Assembly: GCA_028698995.1 (NCBI GenBank)
Contig: JAQVVM010000001.1
Location: 2,348 to 39,199, forward strand
Length of the DNA stretch: 36,852 bases
Direction: 5' to 3'
From: Bacteroidales bacterium
Lineage (GTDB): Bacteria > Bacteroidota > Bacteroidia > Bacteroidales > PXBB01
The notes beneath the pieces are model-generated. The model did not search any database. It saw only the letters and a program-made list of their open reading frames with translations, and had not been told where the DNA came from. Below are positions 15,166 through 22,919 of the stretch, piece by piece. Made by a program: the position numbers and the translations under genes. Numbering within the stretch: the stretch's first letter is position 1; every line of letters starts with the position of its first letter.

Positions 15166-15345
15166 TTAGAGTTTTTTAAAAATAGAAGTCTTTATACCAT
15201 ACATGGGCTGAATATCGCCTCCATCATCTCCCGGTTTTCCTTTTCCAGGCTTACGGCAACCACTGAGGAAAAAATTAGAAAAAACTAAAATGAACAAAAT
15301 CAACCGTGCCCAGAATTTAAGGTTTTGTTTGTTTATAAATCTCAT
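15166..15345 (-). CDS. Small (59-residue) lipoprotein with a Tyr-Gly motif
   Basis: The ATG at 15345 opens a frame with a basic N-terminus, a hydrophobic segment (FWARLILFILVFSNFF) and a lipobox, LSGC (C30), so the mature peptide would be only 30 residues. It is Gly/Lys/Asp-rich (RKPGKGKPGDDGGD) and ends PMYGIKTSIFKKL. Small lipoproteins of this kind are common in Bacteroidota and are often missed because of size. The YG motif recalls the start of the mature region of rSAM-associated lipoproteins and of the neighbouring gene product (QYGAPVDLYRINV). It could be intact or the remnant of a longer member. Transcription probably comes from the gene upstream, 154 bp away on the same strand. Confidence 0.65.
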   Translation of the reverse strand: MRFINKQNLKFWARLILFILVFSNFFLSGCRKPGKGKPGDDGGDIQPMYGIKTSIFKKL

Positions 15346-15499
15346 GGCTGTTTTTTTTTATTTCTGTAAATTTATGGAATAAAAACAAAGGTAGGAAATT
15401 ATTAAAATATATACGCCATTAGATTGTAAATTGTAAGTGCTTCGCACATTGTAAATTGGAAATTAAAAAAAATATGGATAAGTGGTTGGTTTGTGCTTT

Positions 15500-16282
15500 T
15501 TAGGAAATTATTATTTTCTTCGAAAGAATTAAATTATTTCCTGAAATCTGGATTAAGTAATGCCCTTTTGCAGCCTGCATGTCAAAAGAACGTTCAAGCT
15601 GTCCGGAAGAAGCAAGGAAATGCTCTTGTAAAATAAGTTTTCCCTGCATGTCAAAAATTTTAATGTCTAAAGGCATAGCTTCTCCAATTTCGAAGCGCAC
15701 TGTAAATATGCCATTACTGGGATTAGGGAAAACAATGAAGTCGAAAATTTCCGGTATGTTAGCAATCTGAATTTCATCCTGATTATTTACGGATGTTAGT
15801 TCAGGTGTTGTGGCAAGTATATCTTGGTTTGGGTTTTCATCAATTGGAGTGTTTGTGTCTTCCGAAAGACAGGGAGGTGTGCCCTCATATTCAAGAACCA
15901 CATTCAATGAATCATTTCTGCGGTTATGGCGGTCTAAATGATAGGTGCTTTCCAATGTTTTGAATGAGCCTCGATTCAGAGGGCCGTCATTATCTTTAAA
16001 AGTAAAGAGCAGTTTATTGTTACCCCAGTTTGATTCTCCTGAAACAAACAGATGGCCGTTTTCGTCAGATTTGAGCTCATACGTATTCCCAACTGAAGGA
16101 TCTTCAATTTTAACACTGATATCTTTAAGCGGCTCGTTGCATTCTGCTGAGAGGATGTTGACATTTATTCTGTATAAATCAACCGGTGCTCCGTATTGAG
16201 CAAGGACTTTTGATGTAAACCCAAGCATGAAGCCTATAAATGCAAGTACCAACCTTAAACTTTTCAGATATATTGAGCTCAT
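15500..16282 (-). CDS. T9SS-exported protein with an rSAM-associated-lipoprotein-like domain
   Basis: A 260-residue secreted protein. Residues 1-29 are a signal peptide ending KVLAQ. The next segment, YGAPVDLYRINVNI, followed by a beta-rich domain with PLKDISVKIEDP, DENGHLFV and FKDNDGPLNRGSF, resembles Bacteroidota proteins annotated as radical-SAM-associated putative lipoproteins (YG-P-A-Y, P-I--I-V, D-DG--NGG-F). That is memory-based recognition. After a Pro/Thr/Asn-rich linker (about 138-179), residues 180-260 form a type A T9SS sorting domain: FPNPSNGIFTV, DIKIFDMQGKL, GHYLIQI and KKIIIS. This is unusual, because the relatives are lipid-anchored. No matching radical SAM maturase is in the window, other than the unrelated kamA. 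Confidence 0.75.
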   Translation of the reverse strand: MSSIYLKSLRLVLAFIGFMLGFTSKVLAQYGAPVDLYRINVNILSAECNEPLKDISVKIEDPSVGNTYELKSDENGHLFVSGESNWGNNKLLFTFKDNDGPLNRGSFKTLESTYHLDRHNRRNDSLNVVLEYEGTPPCLSEDTNTPIDENPNQDILATTPELTSVNNQDEIQIANIPEIFDFIVFPNPSNGIFTVRFEIGEAMPLDIKIFDMQGKLILQEHFLASSGQLERSFDMQAAKGHYLIQISGNNLILSKKIIIS

Positions 16283-16372
16283 AATATGAATTTTTATATA
16301 GAATATCAGGGAATAAACCGTTATTTCGTTTATAATTAACTCAGCTTATTAAAAATTATTATTTTTTTATAA

Positions 16373-16380
16373 TATTTTTG
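16373..16380 (+). promoter_or_regulatory. Candidate -7 box for the PLDc_N/ABC operon
   Basis: TATTTTTG fits TAnnTTTG and ends 26 bp before the ATG of the small membrane protein. No TTG is visible at the usual upstream spacing. The position directly before the first gene of a tight three-gene operon is the main support. Confidence 0.35.
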
Positions 16381-16406
16381 TGTAAAATTCATTTAAAACT
16401 AATACA

Positions 16407-16613
16407 ATGGAAATTGATAATAAAATTCTGATGGCATTAGTACCAATGGTACTTATTCAGCTCACACTTATTGTGTTTTGTCTTCTGGACTGGCGCAAGC
16501 GTATTCATTTCAAATTGCTGGATAAATGGGTATGGTTGTTTGTTTTTCTTTTTCTGAATTTATTGGGTCCCATTTTATACTTAACTTTAGGCAGAGATCA
16601 TGAGCGTGATTAA
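16407..16613 (+). CDS. PLDc_N-domain small membrane protein (YxlE-like)
   Basis: A 68-residue protein with two membrane segments (about 8-27 and 42-61) and the ending GPILYLTLGRDHERD, which is characteristic of the PLDc_N family (the membrane N-terminal part of cardiolipin synthase-like proteins, found here alone). It overlaps the ABC ATPase gene by 14 bp, so the two are translationally linked. In Bacillus subtilis a stand-alone PLDc_N protein, YxlE, precedes the ABC pair YxlF/YxlG in the sigY operon and is implicated in sigma-Y control. The same order here suggests a conserved partner of the transporter. No sigma factor gene is adjacent. Confidence 0.75.
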   Translation: MEIDNKILMALVPMVLIQLTLIVFCLLDWRKRIHFKLLDKWVWLFVFLFLNLLGPILYLTLGRDHERD

Positions 16614-17529
16614 ATGTAAAGATGTCTGTAAAATTTACAAAGACAGTAAAACTTTTGCATTGGACAATCTAAGTCTTGAAGTGGAAGCCCACACTGTTTT
16701 TGGTTTTCTTGGTCCGAATGGTGCAGGGAAAACGACAACCGTAAAAATTTTAACGGGACTTATGAAACCCAGCTCAGGGGAAGCCTGGGTTTGTGGAGAA
16801 AATGTTAAACGAAATTCAATGGCATTAAGACAGAAAATTGGCTACTTAGGTCAGGAACTTGCTATGTATAAATGGATGAAAGGAAGGGAGCTTCTGTTGT
16901 TTGTTGGAGATATTTTCGGACTAAGCAGAAAAGAAAATTTGAAAAGAGCCGACTATCTTTTGGAAATGTCGGGTTTGACACAGTCTGCCAATAAAAAAAT
17001 CACCTCTTTCTCAGGAGGCATGAAACAGCGACTTGGAATCGCACAGGCTCTTGTGAGCAAGCCACAGGTATTGTTTCTTGATGAACCGACTTCTGCTCTT
17101 GATCCCATAGGCAGAAAAGAAGTACTTGAGTTTATTCAGGGTATAAAGAATGAAACAACTGTTTTTATGTCAACCCATATTCTGGCTGATGTGGAACGTG
17201 TATGTGATGATGTGGCGATACTAAATAATGGCCGCTTGTTAGCCATGGAAAGCCTTTCACATTTGAAGAACAGGTATGCTTCTGATAAATGTGAGATTGA
17301 ATTTGAAACCGGTTCAAGTACAGAACTTTTTGAAACGGCACTGAAAAATCAGAGCAGATTTAATTTTACCAGAAATAATTTCCTTTTTTCTGTTTCTCTA
17401 AATGTTGTTGAAAAAGATTATGCCGGTTTGCTTAATCTCTTGTGCGCATTAAATCTGACAGCCAAAAGAATTGAAATTACCGGTGCCTCTCTTGAAGATA
17501 TTTTTGTTAAACTTATTAAGCATGATTAG
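16600..17529 (+). CDS. ABC transporter ATP-binding protein (YxlF-like)
   Basis: A 309-residue ABC ATPase. Walker A is GPNGAGKTT (38-46), the signature FSGGMKQ (137-143), Walker B VLFLDEP (157-163) and the switch His is H193 in STHIL. The roughly 90-residue C-terminal extension is typical of the CcmA/NatA/YxlF type that pairs with ABC-2 membrane proteins. The start ATG at 16600 lies inside the upstream gene and the end overlaps the permease start by 8 bp, so all three genes form one operon. Such exporters move drugs, peptides, lipids or ions, or insert membrane proteins; the substrate cannot be told here. Confidence 0.92.
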   Translation: MSVIKCKDVCKIYKDSKTFALDNLSLEVEAHTVFGFLGPNGAGKTTTVKILTGLMKPSSGEAWVCGENVKRNSMALRQKIGYLGQELAMYKWMKGRELLLFVGDIFGLSRKENLKRADYLLEMSGLTQSANKKITSFSGGMKQRLGIAQALVSKPQVLFLDEPTSALDPIGRKEVLEFIQGIKNETTVFMSTHILADVERVCDDVAILNNGRLLAMESLSHLKNRYASDKCEIEFETGSSTELFETALKNQSRFNFTRNNFLFSVSLNVVEKDYAGLLNLLCALNLTAKRIEITGASLEDIFVKLIKHD

Positions 17530-18292
17530 CTATATGAGATTTATAGTCATATTCAAAAAGGAACTTCTTGAGTACAGCCGAAGTAAGAAGTTGGTTGCCG
17601 TTTTATTAATTTTTTCTTTTTTTGGCATTGTTTCTCCTCTTACGGCCTACTTTCTACCCGATATCATGGAGCATTTTACAAAAAGTCAGAATGTGAATAT
17701 TGATATACCCGCTCCAACTTATGATGATGCTGTATTTCAATATATTAAGAATTTAAGCCAGATGTGCGTTTTTATATTAATTCTTATGAACATGGGCATA
17801 ATTTCGGGTGAAAAAGAAAAAGGAACAGCCGTTTTCCTTTTGGTAAAACCTGTTAAACGAAGTTCTTTTATTCTGGCAAAATTTTCTGCTGTTTTTACAA
17901 TTACTGTCACCAGTATTTGTCTTTCAGCATTATTTACAGCTTTTTATACTTTTTTGTTTTTTGACACCCTTAATATTTTCAATTTTATTGTTCAGAACCT
18001 GCTTATTACGCTCTACATTTTGTGTGTTATGTCCATTACACTAATGTTCAGCACAATTGCCAGATCTCAGATTTTATCAGGTATTCTCACTTTTTTTATG
18101 TGGATATCTTTTTCAATTTTTGCACAATTCGGTGAGATAGGGCGGTATTCTCCTGATGGTCTTATTTCTGCTGCATTTACTTTTCCAACTACTGGCCAAA
18201 TTTTTCCCGAGAGCATCGTTTTAACAGCATTGATAATACTTTTGTCAATTGTTGTTTCGCTTAGTGTCTTTGAAAAATGGGAGCCGAAATAG
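17522..18292 (+). CDS. ABC-2 family transporter permease (YxlG-like)
   Basis: About six membrane segments and the ABC-2 hallmark GIISGEKEKGTAVFLL followed by VKRSSFILAKF, which also occurs in NosY/YxlG-type permeases. I place the start at the ATG at 17522, which overlaps the ATPase stop (ATGATTAG), giving 256 residues starting MISYMRFIVIFKKEL. The longer frame from 17471 would add a stretch that merely overlaps the ATPase gene, and MRF at 17534 is another possibility. It forms the membrane half of the exporter encoded with the preceding gene. Confidence 0.88.
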   Translation: MISYMRFIVIFKKELLEYSRSKKLVAVLLIFSFFGIVSPLTAYFLPDIMEHFTKSQNVNIDIPAPTYDDAVFQYIKNLSQMCVFILILMNMGIISGEKEKGTAVFLLVKPVKRSSFILAKFSAVFTITVTSICLSALFTAFYTFLFFDTLNIFNFIVQNLLITLYILCVMSITLMFSTIARSQILSGILTFFMWISFSIFAQFGEIGRYSPDGLISAAFTFPTTGQIFPESIVLTALIILLSIVVSLSVFEKWEPK

Positions 18293-18513
18293 CTGCAAAA
18301 GTTCATTCAATTTCATTTAAGAAATTAATAATATCTTTGCAGCTTAATAAATGTCATTTTAAAAAATGATGTCTTTGAACAGTGTTATGTTATGTGTCAT
18401 TCTGAACGAAGTGAAGAATCTATATTTCTGTAAATCAGAAATTTTGCTTCGAAAATAGGATAAATACATTTAATTTAATACTAGCTGCATGTAGAACTTA
18501 ATGTTTTCTGAAA
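18293..18513. other. Intergenic region with hairpins and a dispersed-repeat fragment
   Basis: It contains an inverted repeat TCATTTT-aa-AAAATGA (18354-18369), the sequence GTCATTCTGAACGAAGTGAA (18396-18415, continuing to 18421), and a hairpin with 7-bp arms (18424-18430 and 18436-18442). TATCTTTG at 18332-18339 fits a -7 box, but it is 175 bp from lipB and lacks a TTG partner. None of the hairpins has a strong T-tract, so a terminator call is not made. Confidence 0.5.
18396..18421. repeat. Dispersed repeat resembling the TCATTCTGA-CGAAG element
   Basis: The 26-bp sequence starting GTCATTCTGAACGAAG and ending GAAGAATCT resembles a short intergenic element that I recall from many Bacteroidota genomes (TCATTCTGA-CG-AG-GAAGAATC). 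Its ends (ATTCT and AGAAT) are complementary. Only one copy lies in the window, so its repetitive nature is from memory and is not shown here. Confidence 0.45.
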
Positions 18514-19224
18514 ATGAATAAAAACGTTAACTTTAATGATCTGGGCTTAATTGATTATAAGGAGTGCTGGGACTATCAGGAAGAGCTGTTTTCTCAGATA
18601 ATAAATATAAAAATGCAAAACAGAGCTTTGGAGAAAGACGGTATGAATACACTGTCTACACCCAATCATCTGCTTTTTTGTGAACACCCTCATGTTTTTA
18701 CTCTCGGTAAGAGTGGCTCTGAAAATAATTTGCTTCTTAACTTTTTGGAATTAAATAAAATCAATGCCTCTTTTTATAAAATCAATAGGGGAGGAGATAT
18801 CACCTATCACGGACCAGGGCAGATTGTGGGATACCCTGTTTTTGATATGGAAAACTTCGGGCTTGATGTCAGAAATTACATACATGGTTTGGAAGAGGCT
18901 GTCATTCGAATGCTTAAACACTATAATGTCAATGCATACAGGCTTGATAAAGCAACCGGTGTATGGCTGGATGTTGATTTCCCCAACAAAACCAGAAAAA
19001 TTTGCGCCATAGGTGTTAAAGCCAGCAGGTATGTTGCCATGCACGGTTTTGCTCTGAACATCAATACCGATTTAAAATATTTTTCTTACATAAATCCCTG
19101 TGGTTTTATTGATAAAGGTGTTACCTCTCTGGAAAAGGAAGTAGGAGAGAGGGTAGATATTGAAAATGTTAAAAACATCCTTAAAAATGAACTTTCGGAA
19201 GTTTTTGGAATGGATATTAAATAA
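18514..19224 (+). CDS. lipB: Lipoyl(octanoyl) transferase LipB
   Basis: This cytoplasmic enzyme moves octanoyl from acyl carrier protein to lipoyl domains of E2 subunits and GcvH, the first step of lipoate attachment. The protein has 236 residues, a normal length. RGGDITYHGPGQ (92-103) is the family signature. K169 in CAIGVKAS and C196 in NPCGFIDKGVTSL correspond to the catalytic Lys/Cys pair of the E. coli enzyme. No lipA is in the window. The 3' end carries the -33 element of the next gene's promoter. Confidence 0.97.
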   Translation: MNKNVNFNDLGLIDYKECWDYQEELFSQIINIKMQNRALEKDGMNTLSTPNHLLFCEHPHVFTLGKSGSENNLLLNFLELNKINASFYKINRGGDITYHGPGQIVGYPVFDMENFGLDVRNYIHGLEEAVIRMLKHYNVNAYRLDKATGVWLDVDFPNKTRKICAIGVKASRYVAMHGFALNINTDLKYFSYINPCGFIDKGVTSLEKEVGERVDIENVKNILKNELSEVFGMDIK

Positions 19225-19235
19225 TGATAATTTTG
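19204..19235 (+). promoter_or_regulatory. Promoter of the S9 peptidase gene
   Basis: TTTG (19204-19207), a 20-bp spacer and TAATTTTG (19228-19235) match the Bacteroidota TTTG/TAnnTTTG promoter at its normal spacing. The -33 element lies inside the end of lipB and the -7 box starts 4 bp after its stop. The expected transcript would begin near 19239, about 16 bases before the ATG. Confidence 0.65.
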
Positions 19236-19254
19236 CCAAAATAAATGATATTTG

Positions 19255-22038
19255 ATGAATAAAAGCCTGCTGATTGTTTTCTTGACATTTAATTTTGTGA
19301 CTATTTTTGGTCAGTCTCCTCAAAAAGAAAGACTCTCGCATGATGTTTATGATACATGGAATACACTTGAAAATCCTATTGTTTCAAATAATGGCGCCTG
19401 GGTTGCTTACCAAATTACCCCCTTTAACGGAGATGGGTTCCTCGTTTTAAACAACCTGACTACAGGTCATAATGATACTGTTCAAAGAGCTTATGATGCT
19501 GCTTTTTCACCCTCATCAGAATTTATTGTTTTTAAAATAAAAGCTTACGATGCAGATTTAAGACAAGCCAGAATCGAGAAAAAGAAGAAAGATGATATGC
19601 CCACCGATTCCATTGGAATTTTAAATCTTCAAAGCAATCAGATTTTAAAGTTTGCAAACCTGAATGATCTTAAAGTCCCGGAGGACGAAAGCTCTTGGCT
19701 TGCATTCACTTTGCAAAGTGCTAAAAATGATACGGTTAAAGCTGAAGATAATCAAGTCATTAAAAAAAATAAAAACAAACTTAAAACTTTTATACTTCAT
19801 ATTTCAAATCCAACTGAAAGTGATGACTATACTTTTCCAGATGTTAATGATTATGTCATTTCTGAAAATGGACAATGGATTGTTTTTGCAACCAATTCAT
19901 TAGACTCTGTTAATGAAACTGAAGTCAAAATTTTTAATACCAGAAATGCAAGGGTGAAAACCATTTTTAAAGCTCAGGGCCTAGTTAAAAAACTGACTTC
20001 TGACAAGAGTGCAACTCAACTGGCTTTTATTTATTCAGCAGACACTGCTAAGGTGAAAAATTTCAGTATCTATTACTTTTCAACAGATTCAAGAGAGCCT
20101 GTCATGGTTATAGACAGCAGTCATCAGCTGTTAACTGGTAACTATAGGGTGAGTGAAGATGGGAATATGTTCTTTTCAGATGATGGCCGTAAGTTGTTCT
20201 GGAGATATGCTCCTTTAACCCTTTTGGAAAAGGAAGACAGCCTCCCTGATGAGGATAAGGTTGTGCTTGATTTGTGGTCTTGGACGGATGACTTACTTCA
20301 GTCTCAACAGTTGGCCGAACTTGAAAAAGAATTGAAAAAGAATTTCCTTGCCGTGTACATTCCTTCTGATCAGACTGCAGCTATTCTTTCAAGCGAAGAT
20401 ATGCCGGAGCTCAGAATGTTAGAGAAAAACAACGATTCAATAGGCTTGGGAATTTCGGATGTTCCTTACCGCCTTGAGTCTTCATGGGAGCCCACTTTAA
20501 AAGATTATTACATGGTAAACATAAATAACGGGAACAGAGTTAAAATCCTCGAACAACAGCAACATACTGTAGTTCTGTCACCGGCAACCAAATTCCTTTT
20601 ATACTTCAACAGCAACGACAGTGCATGGTATGCATATAACATTTTGAATAAATCTGTTATTTGTCTCACAAAAAAGATTGCTTCCCCATTTTATGATACC
20701 GATTTTGATCAGCCTGATAATCCCCCGCCCTATGGTATTGCAGGCTGGATGGAGAATGATACGTATGTGCTTATTTATGACAAGTTAAATATTTGGAAAA
20801 TTGACCCTGAAGGAAACCAGCCTGCAGAAAATCTGACCAAGGATATTATTCGGGGTAATTTTGAGCATCGTTACATAAAATTAGATAAAGAAGAAACTTT
20901 TTTTTCGCCTGATGCGCAGTTATTGATTAAATATGTGAATAAGGACAATTTTGATGAGGGCTTTTATACGCTGAACCTGAGCCAGAAAACAACACAACTG
21001 CATATTAAGGGTGCTTTTAGGTACCTTTCGGTTTTAAAGTCAAAAGATAGCCCTGTGCTTCTTTTCAGACGTTCTTCTTTTCAGGAATACCCCGACCTCT
21101 GGGTAAGCAATACCTCTTTTGAAAGTGCCGCGAAAATTAGTAATGCCAATCCACAGCAAGCAAATTATTTATGGGGTAGTGCTGAGTTGATAAGTTGGAT
21201 TTTTAATGAGAAAACCTATAAGGGCCTTTTATTTAAACCCGAAAATTTTGATCCAGACCGGCAGTACCCGATGATTACTTATTTTTATGAACGGACTTCT
21301 CAAACACTTCATGCCCATTACACGCCAAATCCCAGCAGATCTGTGATAAATTTCCCTTTATACACAAGTAATGATTACCTGATATTTGTTCCCGATATTG
21401 AATATGAAATTGGACATCCCGGTGAAAGTGCTTTGAATATCACCCTCAGTGGGGTGTATCATTTGTTGTCACAGGGCTTTGTTGACCAGAATCACCTCGG
21501 TATTCAAGGTCAAAGCTGGGGCGGTTATCAGACTGCTTATATTGTTTCCCGGACTAATCTTTTCAAAGCTGCAATGGCCGGTGCTCCTGTTACGAACATG
21601 ACCAGTGCCTACGGTGCCATCAGACGAAAGACAGGCATCAACAGAATTTATCAGTACGAAATAGGTCAAAGTCGTATTGGTGCAAACCTTTGGGAAAGAA
21701 GAGACCTGTATATAGAAAACTCCCCATTGTTTTATGCAGACAAAGTAGAAACACCCCTCCTTATTATGAGTAATGATAATGATGGTGCTGTTCCATGGGA
21801 ACAGGGTGTTGAAATGTTTTTAGCCCTTCGCAGACTTCAGAAACCCGTATGGCTGCTTAATTATAATAAAGACGAACATAACCTTGAGAAAAAAGCCAAC
21901 AGAAGGGATTTAAGCATTCGTATGCTGCAGTTTTTCGACCATTATCTTAAAGATGCACCCATGCCATCATGGATGAAATATGGAATAAGAGCTGTCGAAA
22001 AAGGCCGAAATGATGGGTATGAATTGATAACAGATTAA
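19255..22038 (+). CDS. S9 family (prolyl oligopeptidase-type) serine peptidase, secreted
   Basis: A large peptidase of 927 residues: signal peptide MNKSLLIVFLTFNFVTIFGQ, a long beta-propeller-like region (to about 640), then an alpha/beta hydrolase domain. The nucleophile is S754 in GQSWGGYQ; D843 (NDGAVPW) and H875 (DEHNLEKK) complete the triad. Family members cleave short peptides, often after proline, in the periplasm. I start at the ATG at 19255, not the TTG just before it, because the ATG begins a clean signal peptide and follows a good promoter. A GG-W-doublet at the nucleophile is typical of the DPP-like/S9C group common in Bacteroidota. The exact specificity cannot be read. Confidence 0.93.
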   Translation: MNKSLLIVFLTFNFVTIFGQSPQKERLSHDVYDTWNTLENPIVSNNGAWVAYQITPFNGDGFLVLNNLTTGHNDTVQRAYDAAFSPSSEFIVFKIKAYDADLRQARIEKKKKDDMPTDSIGILNLQSNQILKFANLNDLKVPEDESSWLAFTLQSAKNDTVKAEDNQVIKKNKNKLKTFILHISNPTESDDYTFPDVNDYVISENGQWIVFATNSLDSVNETEVKIFNTRNARVKTIFKAQGLVKKLTSDKSATQLAFIYSADTAKVKNFSIYYFSTDSREPVMVIDSSHQLLTGNYRVSEDGNMFFSDDGRKLFWRYAPLTLLEKEDSLPDEDKVVLDLWSWTDDLLQSQQLAELEKELKKNFLAVYIPSDQTAAILSSEDMPELRMLEKNNDSIGLGISDVPYRLESSWEPTLKDYYMVNINNGNRVKILEQQQHTVVLSPATKFLLYFNSNDSAWYAYNILNKSVICLTKKIASPFYDTDFDQPDNPPPYGIAGWMENDTYVLIYDKLNIWKIDPEGNQPAENLTKDIIRGNFEHRYIKLDKEETFFSPDAQLLIKYVNKDNFDEGFYTLNLSQKTTQLHIKGAFRYLSVLKSKDSPVLLFRRSSFQEYPDLWVSNTSFESAAKISNANPQQANYLWGSAELISWIFNEKTYKGLLFKPENFDPDRQYPMITYFYERTSQTLHAHYTPNPSRSVINFPLYTSNDYLIFVPDIEYEIGHPGESALNITLSGVYHLLSQGFVDQNHLGIQGQSWGGYQTAYIVSRTNLFKAAMAGAPVTNMTSAYGAIRRKTGINRIYQYEIGQSRIGANLWERRDLYIENSPLFYADKVETPLLIMSNDNDGAVPWEQGVEMFLALRRLQKPVWLLNYNKDEHNLEKKANRRDLSIRMLQFFDHYLKDAPMPSWMKYGIRAVEKGRNDGYELITD

Positions 22039-22049
22039 AAAATATAAAC

Positions 22050-22781
22050 ATGAATTTAAAAGACAGTTTTGTATATCAGGGTAATTTACTTTTTAAGTAC
22101 CGAAGCTATTTCCCTTTAATTCTTTTTGTATTGGCAGTTCCTTTTATTTATGTAAGTTCAAGAACATCTTGCACCCTGAAAAATGAGATTATATTAATAA
22201 TTTTCTCTATACTTGTTTCCATCTCTGGTTTTATTGTCAGGGCTTTTGTTGTTGGAAGCACACCTAAGGGTACTTCTGGCCGAAATACAAAATCTCAGGT
22301 GGCTGAAACCCTGAATTCATCGGGCATATACTCTGTTGTCCGACATCCTCTCTACCTTGGCAATTTTTTAATTTGGGCTGGAATTGTCATTTTTACTTTC
22401 AGCCTGTACTTTTTTATTGTTTTTTGTTTGCTCTTTTGGATTTATTATGAACGCATTATGGTCGCCGAAGAGGATTTCTTAAATACCAGGTTTGGAGATA
22501 ATTTTCAAATGTGGAGCCAACAAACGCCAGCATTTTTTCCAAGCTTCAAAAATTATCAAAAAAGTCAGATGTCCTTTTCTTTCCGAGCTGTGTTGCGAAG
22601 AGAATATTCAGGATTATTAGCCACAGCTGTTTCTTTTACCTTTGTAGATTTATGGCGATTATTCTTTACGGAAAAAAATATATATGCTGACAGAATATCA
22701 ATTTATGTTCTTGGTGTAATTTTAATTATTACCCTTGTGCTTCGAACTTTAAAACACAGCACCAAAATTCTTTCATCATAA
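22050..22781 (+). CDS. Membrane methyltransferase of the isoprenylcysteine/PEMT type
   Basis: A 243-residue protein with about five membrane segments. The conserved part is GRNTKSQVAETLNSSG, then YSVVRHPLYLGNFLIWAG, then the cytosolic EEDFLNTRFGD motif; the RHP-Y-G signature is the SAM-binding region of the ICMT/PEMT family. Bacterial members methylate lipids or isoprenoid-linked substrates in few known cases, and the substrate here is unknown. The gene begins 11 bp after the S9 peptidase stop and is probably co-transcribed with it. There is a further hydrophobic segment at the C-terminus. Confidence 0.82.
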   Translation: MNLKDSFVYQGNLLFKYRSYFPLILFVLAVPFIYVSSRTSCTLKNEIILIIFSILVSISGFIVRAFVVGSTPKGTSGRNTKSQVAETLNSSGIYSVVRHPLYLGNFLIWAGIVIFTFSLYFFIVFCLLFWIYYERIMVAEEDFLNTRFGDNFQMWSQQTPAFFPSFKNYQKSQMSFSFRAVLRREYSGLLATAVSFTFVDLWRLFFTEKNIYADRISIYVLGVILIITLVLRTLKHSTKILSS

Positions 22782-22919
22782 TGAATCAGGTCGGGCAAAA
22801 ATGATCAAGAAACATTTAGTATCTTATAAATCTGAATTACTCTCGTTGTAAAAATTCTAAAAATTTACTTTAAACTCATTTTGTAAATTACATTTTCTAA
22901 AACTTATTATGCTGATTCT

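Noticed and set aside
19252..19254. TTG start for the S9 peptidase
   Set aside because: The ATG directly following it (19255) begins a normal signal peptide; the TTG adds nothing.
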